This document shows, in pieces, positions 19,125 to 30,036 of a stretch of 64,000 nucleotides of DNA (its first letter is position 1; each line of letters opens with the position of its first letter). The DNA is from Sepioteuthis lessoniana (taxonomy: Eukaryota; Mollusca; Cephalopoda; Myopsida; Loliginidae), in contig OY757917.1 of assembly GCA_963585895.1 (NCBI GenBank), positions 107,454,207-107,518,206 on the forward strand. The letters are read 5' to 3'. A program made the translations under genes and the position numbers. The notes beneath the pieces were generated by a model. That model ran no database searches. It was not told the DNA's origin and was given only the letters and a program-made list of their open reading frames with translations.

Positions 19125-22100
19125 ATGGCTCTAAACCTTGCTACTTTGAATGTGAGGGGATTGAGGGATCCGGGCAAGTGTACGCGCTTGCTTGGTGAAC
19201 TTAAAACTCTCGGCGTAGATGTTGCTGCAGTGCAGGAAACCCACTTCACTTGCGGTGCCGACTGTCGTGTGCTGGAAAGCGATTTTAACGTTTTCTCAGC
19301 ATACGGCAGCCGTACCAGCGTTGGGGTTTCTTTGCTAGTTGGACGCAGCCTTGATGCTGATGTTGACGTTGTTTTTGCAGGTGACGGGGGCCGACTGGTT
19401 GTGGCCGATGTTGCCGTGAAAAGTTTCAAGTTTCGTCTGGTTGCGGTTTATGCGCCCAATATCGTTGTGGAGAGGGTTTCCTTTTTTCGTCGGTTGGCGC
19501 CGTTCCTGGACGATACGAAGCGGCTAGTTTTAATGGGTGATTGGAATGCGATCCTTGATCCCAAGATAGATAAGGTCGGGCGGGGAGCTAGGCGTGTGGG
19601 AAGGTGTGAAAGCAGCCTTGCCGGCCTCATGACTCGTCATGACCTCGTCGACAGGTTTCGTCTGGATCACCCAGGGCGGGAGATGTGGACGTGGCTAGAT
19701 AGTTCGCCCTCTGCCAAAGTAGGCTCCTACTTGGACAGAGTGTTAGTGAGACGAGCTGACATTGATTTTGTTAGTTGTCCCACGTTCCACTTGATAGCGT
19801 GGACTGACCATAAACTTGTTAGAGTCAGTCTACGGTTAGCAAATAGGCCTAGTCTGGCCGGCTACTGGAAGTTCAATACCTCCTTACTGGAGATACGGGA
19901 CTTCCGGGACCGGTTGGAATCCCTAATTCAGCGGGCGTTAGTGGGGGCGGTTACCGGGAATAGGTGGTGGGGATCTCTTAAACATAGGATTAGAGATTTC
20001 GCTACCAAGTACGGTCGACAGCTCAACCTAGATAGGACCAAGGAAGCGAAATCTATAGACGATAGACTTTCCCGGGCGATGGCTGGGGGGGACTCCCTAA
20101 ACGTAGAGCTAGCTAGGGGGGACCTTGAGCGCGAGAGTAGCGAGCACTACAAGGGATACGTAGTTAGATCTAGGTTAAAGAGAGTTCTCAACGAAGCTGT
20201 GAAAACGAACGCGACTGCGCGTGAAGAAGAAGTGCGAAGGTTCCCCGATCGGTATATCGGTTCTGTCAAGGCCCCGGATGGGCGACTGCTGCGATCGGCT
20301 CGCGAGATTCGTGACGCCTTTCGGGCGCACTTTCGGGATCGCTTTGCCCGCTGTACTGATCTCCCGCTCCGGGAGTTTCGTAGCTATCTTGCCGACTTTC
20401 CCCGCCTTGGGGTGGCTGAAGCGGCTAGCTGCGAGGGTGTGGTTACTGAATGTGAAGTCCGTGACGCGTTGAAGCAGGTCGGCCTCAACAAGTCGCCGGG
20501 ACTAGATGGTTTGCCCTACGAAGTGTACTTGAGGATGTCGCACATGTTTGTGCCTATTCTGACGGATATGTTCAACCATTGGTTCGCCCAGGGAGCCATC
20601 CCTGGTAGCGTTACCAAGGGCGTGATCACATTGCTGAAGAAAGGTGGCAGGCATGTTTGGGAGGGTTTAGACGATTACAGGCCCATAACTCTGCTTAACA
20701 CAGAGTTAAAGATTTTGGCCCGGGTCTTAGCGAATCGTTTACAGCTTGTCATTAGCGATCTGATCGGCTCTGAGCAGACCTTTGCTGTGAAGGGAAGATC
20801 GATCCAAGACAACCTGCACTTGATTCGCGAGGTCCTAGAGGGTATAGAAGACGGCACCGAGGCCGCGCTGATCAGTTTAGATCAGTCCAAGGCCTTCGAT
20901 AGGGTTGACCATCGGTTTTGGCGACTGTTTTGGAGACTGCCGGATTCAAACCGGAGTTCCGCAGATGGATTAGCATGATGTACCACAACCCTCAGGCAGT
21001 GGTGCAGGTGAACGGAAGGCGTTCGACGGTGTTCGCGGTCGAGCGGTCGGTCCGGCAGGGCTGCCCGTTGTCTCCTCTTCTCTATGTCCTAGCTTTGGAG
21101 CCCCTGCTCCGTAGGCTTAGGGATAGGACGGCAAATCCGGCCCTGCGCGGTGTCCCTTTTGCTGGCCCTCTTACGGCAAGGGTTTCCGCGTTCGCCGATG
21201 ATATCACAGTGTTTGTATCCCGCCGTCTGGATATAAAGGCTGTGAAGAAGGCGGTTAGCGAGTACGAGCGGATTGCAGGAGCCAAGGTCAATTTTGACAA
21301 AAGCGAAGGTTTGCGGCTCGGTGCTTGGAGGGGTAGCAATACTCTTCCGGGGCCGTTCCGCTGGAGTGACGGACCCGTCCGCATCCTCGGGGTGTGGTTC
21401 GGGCCCGGCCTCCAACTGGAGCGAAATTGGTCGGAAATACAAGCCAAGGTGAATGCTCAGGTGGGAATCTGGCTTTCAAGGAGGTTGTCCTTAAAGGGCA
21501 GGGCGGAGGCGTGCGCCGTGTACGTCTTCCCCTTGATCCTTTACCGATTGGCTGTACTTCCTCTGCCTAAGGTAAATCGGTTGGCGCTGCAACGATCCCT
21601 TTCCAGATTGCTCTGGGGAGGTGCAAGGCCGATGGTCCGTAGGCAGGTCTGTATCCAACGTACACGCAACGGGGGTCTAGGTATGCCTGATCTGGAGAGC
21701 CACTGGCTTGCTGAAAGACTTGCATACCTGGGCAGAGCTTTGACGGGGGACGCAGTGTGGAGACTGAAGGCGAGTCGGACTTTTCCTCGCCTAAAGTCAG
21801 ACCCAAAGGCTGAAGGTCGACGTAGGCCTTTGGGCGAAACACTGTTTGTCCGCGAGTGCCGAACGGCCCTTCGTAACCTTCTTGGGTCCAGTGACCTTTC
21901 ACGGCCTCGAAAAGAACTATATCGGGAGCTAGTGGTGGGTTCCGCTTCTGATCCTCTCAGCGAGCGGCACGGCTGGACGACGGAGGAGATTCGCTCTCAT
22001 TGGAATTGGGCGCCAGGATCGAGCTTCTTGAACAACTCCGAGTTCTCGCTCACCTGGCGACTTGTGCGAAATGCGTTACCCCTTGTCGGCTTGAACTACA

Positions 22101-22591
22101 AAGCGGGCCTGGCAGACATGCCCGATTGCGCTCGCTGCGGCAGTGGCTTGGAAGAAACGGCTGAGCACGCCTTCTACTACTGCGAGCGAGTTCGCCCGTT
22201 TTGGGATCACGTCGGCGAGTGGACGGCTCGCATCGAACCCAAACAGCTCGTGCTGCTCGACGTTGGTTACGTCGTGGACAACGTTCTTCCTCCGTATCAG
22301 GGTGAGAAGCGTGTGGTGTTTCTCGCGATCCTAGCTGTAGCTAGAATGGTGATTTGGACGACGCGAAACAAGGGATTGTATGACGATGCAAACTTTTCTC
22401 ATCGTGATCTGATTTTGTATTTTCGGCATCAGCTGAGGGTCAAAATCAGATGCGATAGAAAACGCTTGGATCGCATAACATTCAGCAAAAGGTGGGTGAA
22501 TGCAGCGAGCCTGGTCGTGCGAAAGGGAGCAACGTTGGAGTCATCCTTCCCTCCTCTGCCGGCTCATGGCGTCTACGGTACGGGTCCTTAG
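19125..22591 (+). pseudogene. ORF2, endonuclease/RT split by -1 T (unit 4)
   Basis: A T5 run in the other copies is T4 here (20916-20919), just after AFDRVDHRF, so the frame is lost inside the RT core. The ATG-initiated product would end at 20978 after 617 residues, with the endonuclease and the first catalytic Asp but without FADD. The downstream remainder is open to 22591. Otherwise the copy is close to consensus, with Met in SRAMAGGD and His in SSEHYKGY as private changes. A single homopolymer indel is the only lesion I see. Confidence 0.85.
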
Positions 22592-23281
22592 GGACCCCAC
22601 CCCTGGTGAGTAAAACTGTTCCCTTTTTCTTTTGGTACCCAGGTACCTAGTTAGCAGTATGTTTGTGAGTCATTGTCCCCGTCATCTAGTTGTTAGTTCT
22701 CAAGATCTTCCCCATCCCCATTATTTTTGTACCTCAATCCGTATCCCAGTCCAAGTTTACTGAAGATCTTGAACATTCATATGTATAAAAATCATATCAC
22801 CTACTTGTATTAACCCATACCGCGCCCGACCCCTAAATTCTTTTCACCCCTGTAGATTAGGATCCCTGCCCCACCTAGGGTAGGTCCGACTTGTTTCCGG
22901 TTCTTTCGCCCCGGAAAACAGTCGGCCTCCAATTTTATAGACGGGGGGATGGGAGGGAAACCAAACGGGGGATTTTTCCTTGTTTTTATATATATTTCGG
23001 GGTTTTTCTCCCATTCCCATCACATTCATTGTAAATAAATCATAAAATCATTCATGAATCTCGGGATTTTAAGTAGGGCTTCTTCATAGAGCAAATGTGG
23101 TATTTTGGTGATTGCAGCGCAAAAGGCGATGGATGAATGGATATTTATTGTATTGTTGAATGGGTCGGCGAATGTGGCTAGCTAGGTCTCCTTAGTTTAT
23201 ATAGAAAAGTATGACCGCTCCCTTCCCCTCCCCAAAAACTTCAAGGCCTTGTGCCTTCTGTGTACACTACACAGAAATAAA
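22592..23281 (+). promoter_or_regulatory. 3' UTR of unit 4, tail missing
   Basis: Short form. Hairpins lie at 22886-22925 and 23256-23276, TATATAG at 23198-23204 and AATAAA at 23276-23281. GCAGACTAGAATGTGAA (23282-23298) follows directly. It starts like a tail but continues as module Y, so the two have merged at this junction. Confidence 0.65.
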
Positions 23282-23298
23282 GCAGACTAGAATGTGAA

Positions 23299-23595
23299 TT
23301 TTTTGTCTGAGTTCTTTTTTCACCACGAAAAAAAAAGTAAGTTCTTTATTGTTAAAAAATTGTTAAAATTATTGTTATTGAATATTGTTATCATTGTTAA
23401 AGTTTTGTGACCCCCCTCAAACTATTGTTCTTTGTTTGTGAGGAGGGTCAAACGCGACTCGATTTTTTTGTTGAACTTTTTTAAAAAACGACCGCCATTT
23501 TTATCAACATTCATCGTTCTACATTTATTCGTCTCGCCTGAATTTTTTGCAACACCATACGCGTTTCATCTCCCTCTGGTTGTGTTTTCACAACT
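23299..23595 (+). promoter_or_regulatory. 5' leader of unit 5 (lineage A)
   Basis: Lineage A layout with small length changes in A and T runs. The large hairpin is at 23409-23449 and the start hairpin at 23579-23594. The donor-like GTAAGTT is near 23337. Confidence 0.6.
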
Positions 23596-25545
23596 ATGGG
23601 GGAGCCCAACAACATGAAATCAAAATCACCGACCGACATATTCAAAACGCAACCCTCCCCAATGCCGGAAGAAGCTCCATTCGACCTCTCTTCATCGGCA
23701 AGTACAATACCACCGGCACAAAAACCAAAACAAACAGCTGTCTCTTGGTCTTCACATTGCGTGAATAAAAAATCCCCTTGTGACTACGCAAGAGACAGGG
23801 TCGAAAAGTATGAAAAGTATTTCAAGGACGGGGAAATTCTCCCAATACCCGAATTGGTCGAGGCGGTCGAACCGAAGACCCTGTCCTTCGTAGTCACAGA
23901 CATTAAGACCAAGAGACTAGCGGGGATTAAGAAGGAAACTTTTGAGGACCTTCTCAAAACAGCAAACATCCCAGGGAAGTACTTCTGCCGCAGAAGTTTC
24001 GCGACCTGGGATGTCTTATTACCCTCAGAGGAAGTAGCGAAAAGCCTCGCCGGTGGTAACATCACCACACGCTTCTTCCGGCTACAACCGGAATATCGAG
24101 GCAAAAGAAGAATACGAGTCACCGTATGCAATGTATCTATGCAATTGAGTGGTGACGTCCTCGCCGCCTATCTAAGTATATACGGCGGCGTGGAACAAGT
24201 CACACAAGTAACGTCAACACGGGGAACTGCGTACGGTGACTACGTATTCGTTATATGCCTCGATAGGGGAGGGTTTAACAAAATTCCCCATAAAATACGT
24301 TACCGCGATCAAACCATGACAGTCATAGTTGAGGGCAGGAAACCGCTATGTTGGTCCTGTAATAAAATCGGCCACTTCTCAAAAAACTGCCCTCAAAAAT
24401 CAACAATCACCACCACAACAACGACTACTACTACTGCTACTACTACTGATACTCCTTCACCTGTCATAGCAGCAATAATACCAACAGAAACCTCAGAAAA
24501 CAAACAAGAAACCCCTAAAGAAAATGAAGAAGGGTGGACGCAAGTCACCAAAAAAAAGGGAGGGAAAAAAACTCCCCCTAAAAAACCAGCAACAACAGAT
24601 ACAACAACTCTTTTGACTACAACTACGAAACTAACAACCACAAATACGAAACAATCAACTGCAAAACAATCAACAAAAGAAGACAATCAAAACATTGAAC
24701 CGATGGATATGTCCATGAATTTAAAAAGAAGGAGAGACAGCGAGGACTCACCAACTAAAGAGGGGGAGAAAAAACATCCAAAAAAACCCACACAAACAAC
24801 CACCATACCTCAGCATAAGGGGGAAAAAACAACAGAAAAATCGCCAGTCCAAAATAAACAAAGACCAGCACAATTGATTCCTCTCCCACAAAAAACAAAA
24901 ACCACCCCTATCATCCCAACAGAAACACCATTACCCCCCTCTCTTTCACCAATTAAAACCCCCAAAATGCTTACTCGATCCTATTCAGCGACCAGACTTA
25001 CACCCTCTCCCCAAACACCGTCAACATCAGCAGCAACTGTTCAAAAACCAAGAGCACGCTCTACGGAAGCCCGACGTGCCATAAACTCCTTTTACTTCTG
25101 CGAAGATATCATGGACAATCCACACATAGACCACACTTTAAAACAATCATTAAAACCATTACGCTCACTCCAAAAAATTGACACTAAAGACATCACAAAA
25201 CCACATCTATTCAAGGACGCACCAAAATTGACCACATTCGTCCGCTTGGCTGGCAATCGGACCAAAGAACTTTGGAACTTTATTGACGAAGCCAGCCGGG
25301 CGGATGTAATGCTGGTCGATACGAAAAATCCAATGCTGAAAAAAATGCTACCCTTCTGTGCGGGCAGGGTCCCGATTTTGGTTCACCCATCATTCTATAG
25401 GTCCCTAAAGTTGCGGTACCCTATGGATGTCGGTGGAATTACCAGGGACGACCGAGTAAGTACTGAGCTCGGCACCGGATCCCTGCGTCAGGCCGTCGGC
25501 ATCCTCACCCCGAAGGATTTCCGGCCCGTAGTCGACACTGAGTAA
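23596..25545 (+). CDS. ORF1, zinc-knuckle protein (unit 5, lineage A variant)
   Basis: The 649-residue product differs from units 2 and 3 at scattered sites: Lys for Gln near residues 10 and 17, CWSCNKIGHF in the knuckle, ICLDRGG for MCLDRGG, and a shorter and altered threonine-rich linker. Many further changes in the DNA are silent (for example AAGGAAACTTTTGAGGAC against AAAGAAACTTTTGAAGAC), which suggests the protein has been under selection since the split. Confidence 0.92.
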   Translation: MGEPNNMKSKSPTDIFKTQPSPMPEEAPFDLSSSASTIPPAQKPKQTAVSWSSHCVNKKSPCDYARDRVEKYEKYFKDGEILPIPELVEAVEPKTLSFVVTDIKTKRLAGIKKETFEDLLKTANIPGKYFCRRSFATWDVLLPSEEVAKSLAGGNITTRFFRLQPEYRGKRRIRVTVCNVSMQLSGDVLAAYLSIYGGVEQVTQVTSTRGTAYGDYVFVICLDRGGFNKIPHKIRYRDQTMTVIVEGRKPLCWSCNKIGHFSKNCPQKSTITTTTTTTTTATTTDTPSPVIAAIIPTETSENKQETPKENEEGWTQVTKKKGGKKTPPKKPATTDTTTLLTTTTKLTTTNTKQSTAKQSTKEDNQNIEPMDMSMNLKRRRDSEDSPTKEGEKKHPKKPTQTTTIPQHKGEKTTEKSPVQNKQRPAQLIPLPQKTKTTPIIPTETPLPPSLSPIKTPKMLTRSYSATRLTPSPQTPSTSAATVQKPRARSTEARRAINSFYFCEDIMDNPHIDHTLKQSLKPLRSLQKIDTKDITKPHLFKDAPKLTTFVRLAGNRTKELWNFIDEASRADVMLVDTKNPMLKKMLPFCAGRVPILVHPSFYRSLKLRYPMDVGGITRDDRVSTELGTGSLRQAVGILTPKDFRPVVDTE

Positions 25546-25559
25546 GGTAAGTGGGATTG

Positions 25560-28500
25560 ATGGCTCTAAACCTTGCTACTTTGAATGTGAGGGGATTGAG
25601 GGATCCGGGCAAGTGTACGCGCTTGCTTGGTGAACTTAAAACTCTCGGCGTAGACGTTGCTGCAGTGCAGGAAACCCATTTCACTTGCGGTGCCGACTGT
25701 CGTGTGCTGGAAAGCGATTTTAACGTTTTCTCAGCATACGGCAGCCGTACCAGCGTTGGGGTTTCTTTGCTAGTTGGACGCAGCCTTGATGCTGATGTTG
25801 ACGTTGTTTTTGCAGGTGACGGGGGCCGACTGGTTGTGGCCGATGTTGCCGTGAAAAGTTTCAAGTTTCGTCTGGTTGCGGTTTATGCGCCCAATATCGT
25901 TGTGGAGAGGGTTTCCTTTTTTCGTCGGTTGGCGCCGTTCCTGGACGATACGAAGCGGCTAGTTTTAATGGGTGATTGGAATGCGATCCTTGATCCCAAG
26001 ATAGATAAGGTCGGGCGGGGAGCTAGGCGTGTGGGAAGGTGTGAAAGCAGCCTTGCCGGCCTCATGACTCGTCATGACCTCGTCGACAGGTTTCGTCTGG
26101 ATCACCCAGGGCGGGAGATGTGGACGTGGCTAGATAGTTCGCCCTCTGCCAAAGTAGGCTCCTACTTGGACAGAGTGTTAGTGAGACGAGCTGACATTGA
26201 TTTTGTTAGTTGTCCCACGTTCCACTTGATAGCGTGGACTGACCATAAACTTGTTAGAGTCAGTCTACGGTTAGCAAATAGGCCTAGTCTGGCCGGCTAC
26301 TGGAAGTTCAATACCTCCTTACTGGAGATACGGGACTTCCGGGACCGGCTGGAATCCCTAATTCAGCGGGCGTTAGTGGGGGCGGTTACCGGGAATAGGT
26401 GGTGGGGATCTCTTAAACATAGGATTAGAGATTTCGCTACCAAGTACGGTCAACAGCTCAACCTAGATAGGACCAAGGAAGCGAAATCTATAGACGATAG
26501 ACTTTCCCGGGCGGTGGCTGGGGGGGACTCCCTAAACGTAGAGCTAGCTAGGGGGGGACCTTGAGCGCGAGAGTAGCGAGCGCTACAAGGGATACGTAGT
26601 TAGATCTAGGTTAAAGAGAGTTCTCAACGAAGCTGTGAAAACGAACGCGACTGCGCGTGAAGAAGAAGTGCGAAGGTTCCCCGATCGGTATATCGGTTCT
26701 GTCAAGGCCCCGGATGGGCGACTGCTGCGATCGACTCGTGAGATTCGTGACGCCTTTCGGGCGCACTTTCGGGATCGCTTTGCCCGCTGTACTGATCTCC
26801 CGCTCCGGGAGTTTCGTAGCTATCTTGCCGACTTCCCCCGCCTTGGGGTGGCTGAAGCGGCTAGCTGCGAGGGTGTGGTTACTGAATGCGAAGTCCGTGA
26901 CGCGTTGAAGCAGGTCGGCCTGAACAAGTCGCCGGGACTAGATGGTTTGCCCTACGAAGTGTACTTGAGGATGTCGCACATGTTTGTGCCTATTCTGACG
27001 GATATGTTCAACCATTGGTTCGCCCAGGGAGCCATCCCTGGTAGCGTTACCAAGGGCGTGATCACATTGCTGAAGAAAGGTGGCAGGCATGTTTGGGAGG
27101 GTTTAGACGATTACAGGCCCATAACTCTGCTTAACACAGAGTTAAAGATTTTGGCCCGGGTCTTAGCGAATCGTTTACAACTTGTCATTAGCGATCTGAT
27201 CGGCTCTGAGCAGACCTTTGCTGTGAAGGGAAGATCGATCCAGGACAACCTGCACTTGATTCGCGAGGTCCTAGAGGGTATAGAAGACGACACCGAGGCC
27301 GCGCTGATCAGTTTAGATCAGTCCAAGGCCTTCGATAGGGTTGACCATCGGTTTTTGGCGACTGTTTTGGAGACTGCCGGATTCAAACCGGAGTTCCGCA
27401 GATGGATTAGCATGATGTACCACAACCCTCAGGCAGTGGTGCAGGTGAACGGAAGGCGTTCGAGGGTGTTCGCGGTCGAGCGGTCGGTCCGGCAGGGCTG
27501 CCCGTTGTCTCCTCTTCTCTATGTCCTAGCTTTGGAGCCCCTGCTCCGTAGGCTTAGGGATAGGACGGCAAATCCGGCCCTGCGCGGTGTCCCTTTTGCT
27601 GGCCCTCTTACGGCAAGGGTTTCCGCGTTCGCCGATGATATCACAGTGTTTGTATCCCGCCGTCTGGATATAAAGGCTGTGAAGAAGGCGGTTAGCGAGT
27701 ACGAGCGGATTGCAGGAGCCAAGGTCAATTTTGACAAAAGCGAAGGTTTGCGGCTCGGTGCTTGGAGGGGTAGCAATACTCTTCCGGGGCCGTTCCGCTG
27801 GAGTGACGGACCCGTCCGCATCCTCGGGGTGTGGTTCGGGCCCGGCCTCCAACTGGAGCGAAATTGGTCGGAAGTACAAGCCAAGGTGAATGCTCAGGTG
27901 GGAATCTGGCTTTCAAGGAGGTTGTCCTTAAAGGGCAGGGCGGAGGCGTGCGCCGTGTACGTCTTCCCCTTGATCCTTTACCGATTGGCTGTACTTCCTC
28001 TGCCTAAGGTAAATCGGTTGGCGCTGCAACGATCCCTTTCCAGATTGCTCTGGGGGGGTGCAAGGCCGATGGTCCGTAGGCAGGTCTGTATCCAACGTAC
28101 ACGCAACGGGGGTCTAGGTATGCCTGATCTGGAGAGCCACTGGCTTGCTGAAAGACTTGCATACCTGGGCAGAGCTTTGACGGGGGACGCAGTGTGGAGA
28201 CTGAAGGCGAGTCGGACTTTTCCTCGCCTAAAGTCAGACCCAAAGGCTGAAGGTCGACGTAGGCCTTTGGGCGAAACACTGTTTGTCCGCGAGTGCCGAA
28301 CGGCCCTTCGTAACCTTCTTGGGTCCAGTGACCTTTCACGGCCTCGAAAAGAACTATATCGGGAGCTAGTGGTGGGTTCCGCTTCTGATCCTCTCAGCGA
28401 GCGGCACGGCTGGACGACGGAGGAGATTCGCTCTCATTGGAATTGGGCGCCAGGATCGAGCTTCTTGAACAACTCCGAGTTCTCGCTCACCTGGCGACTT

Positions 28501-29028
28501 GTGCGAAATGCGTTACCCCTTGTCGGCTTGAACTACAAAGCGGGCCTGGCAGACATGCCCGATTGCGCTCGCTGCGGCAGTGGCTTGGAAGAAACGGCTG
28601 AGCACGCCTTCTACTACTGCGAGCGAGTTCGCCCGTTTTGGGATCACGTCGGCGAGTGGACGGCTCGCATCGAACCCAAACAGCTCGTGCTGCTCGACGT
28701 TGGTTACGTCGTGGACAACGTTCTTCCTCCGTATCAGGGTGAGAAGCGTGTGGTGTTTCTCGCGATCCTAGCTGTAGCTAGAATGGTGATTTGGACGACG
28801 CGAAACAAGGGATTGTATGACGATGCAAACTTTTCTCATCGTGATCTGATTTTGTATTTTCGGCATCAGCTGAGGGTCAAAATCAGATGCGATAGAAAAC
28901 GCTTGGATCGCATAACATTCAGCAAAAGGTGGGTGAATGCAGCGAGCCTGGTCGTGCGAAAGGGAGCAACGTTGGAGTCATCCTTCCCTCCTCTGCCGGC
29001 TCATGGCGTCTACGGTACGGGTCCTTAG
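25560..29028 (+). pseudogene. ORF2, endonuclease/RT split by +1 G (unit 5)
   Basis: G7 at 26551-26557 stops the ATG-initiated frame at 26564 after 334 residues, leaving an endonuclease-only product. The RT and zinc-tail part is open to 29028. It shares Thr in RSTREIR and Arg at 27463-27465 with unit 3, but has Asp in IEDDTEA (shared with units 6 and 8) and Gln in KYGQQLN (shared with unit 9). The combination of markers shows that the copy is mosaic. Confidence 0.85.
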
Positions 29029-29745
29029 GGACCCCACCCCTGGTAAGTAAAACTGTTCCCTTTTCCTTTGGTACCCAGGTACCTAGTTAGCAGTATGTTT
29101 GTGAGTCATTGTCCCCGTCATCTAGTTGTTAGTTCTCAAGATCTTCCCCATCCCCATTATTTTTGTACCTCAATCCGTATCCCAGTCCAAGTTTACTGAA
29201 GATCTTGAACATTCATATGTATAAAAATCATATCACCTACTTGAATTAACCCATACCGCGCCCGACCCCTAAATTCTTTTCACCCCTGTAGATTAGGATC
29301 CCTGCCCCACCTAGGGTAGGTCCGACTTGTTTCCGGTTCTTTCGCCCCGGAAAACAGTCGGCCTCCAATTTTATAGACGGGGGGATGGGAGGGCAACCAA
29401 ACGGGGGATTTTTCCTTGTTTTTATATATATTTCGGGGTTTTTCTCCCATTCCCATCACATTCATTGTAAATAAATCATACTTGTAAATAAAATCATTCA
29501 CGAATCTCGGGATTTTAAGTAGGACTTCTTCATAGAGCAAATGTGGTATTGTGGTGATTGTAGCGCAAAAGGCGATGGATGAATGGATATTTATTGTATT
29601 GTTGAATGGGTCGGCGAATGTGGCTAGCTAGGTCTCCTTAGTTTATATAGAAAAGTATGACCGCTCCCTTCCCCTCCCCAAAAACTTCAAGGCCTTGTGC
29701 CTTCTGTGTACACTACACAGAAATAAAGCAGACTCGAACCTTCAG
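29029..29745 (+). promoter_or_regulatory. 3' UTR and tail of unit 5
   Basis: Long form. The donor-like motif after the stop is GTAAGT rather than GTGAGT. Hairpins lie at 29322-29361 and 29702-29722, TATATAG at 29644-29650 and the tail at 29728-29745. Unit 6 begins directly, without module Y. Confidence 0.65.
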
Positions 29746-30036
29746 TTTTTTGTCTGAGTTCAATTTGAAAAAGTAAGTTGTTTTATTGTTAAAATTGTTA
29801 TTGCTTTGAAAAGTATTGTTATTTGTTGGAATTTTCTTGTTACTGTTTTTGAACTATTATTGTTGACTGCCCCTCCCCCAAACAATTGTTATTTTGTTTG
29901 TTGAGGGGGGTCAACGCTTGTTATCCTCGGATCATTTTTGAAAAAACATAACGACTTATATCATCATCATCCAACGTATTTTCACCTACACAGAACATTC
30001 GACGGTCATCCTCCCCTAGCTGCCTCATAAGCAGCT
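29746..30036 (+). promoter_or_regulatory. 5' leader of unit 6 (lineage B)
   Basis: It holds five ATTGTT motifs and the donor-like GTAAGTTG near 29772. The large hairpin spans 29862-29915 (outer GTTGAC/GTCAAC pairs) and the start hairpin 30017-30037. Confidence 0.6.

Larger units (their letters stand above)
16717..23281 (+). mobile_element. Unit 4, non-LTR retrotransposon, lineage B with A-like 5' tip
   Basis: ORF1 and most of the leader are lineage B, but the first 70 nt or so (GTCTGAGTTCTTTTTCAC, then GTAAGTTCTTTATTG) and the preceding module Y match lineage A. The copy therefore looks like a 5'-end mosaic. ORF2 has a one-base deletion. The unit ends just after AATAAA: the usual 18-nt tail is absent and module Y of unit 5 follows directly. 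Confidence 0.93.
23299..29745 (+). mobile_element. Unit 5, non-LTR retrotransposon, diverged lineage A, ORF2 frameshifted
   Basis: ORF1 is lineage A but clearly separate from units 2 and 3. The ORF2 3' portion carries the same G7 frameshift and linked changes as unit 3. This unit sits between two lineage B copies. Confidence 0.93.
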
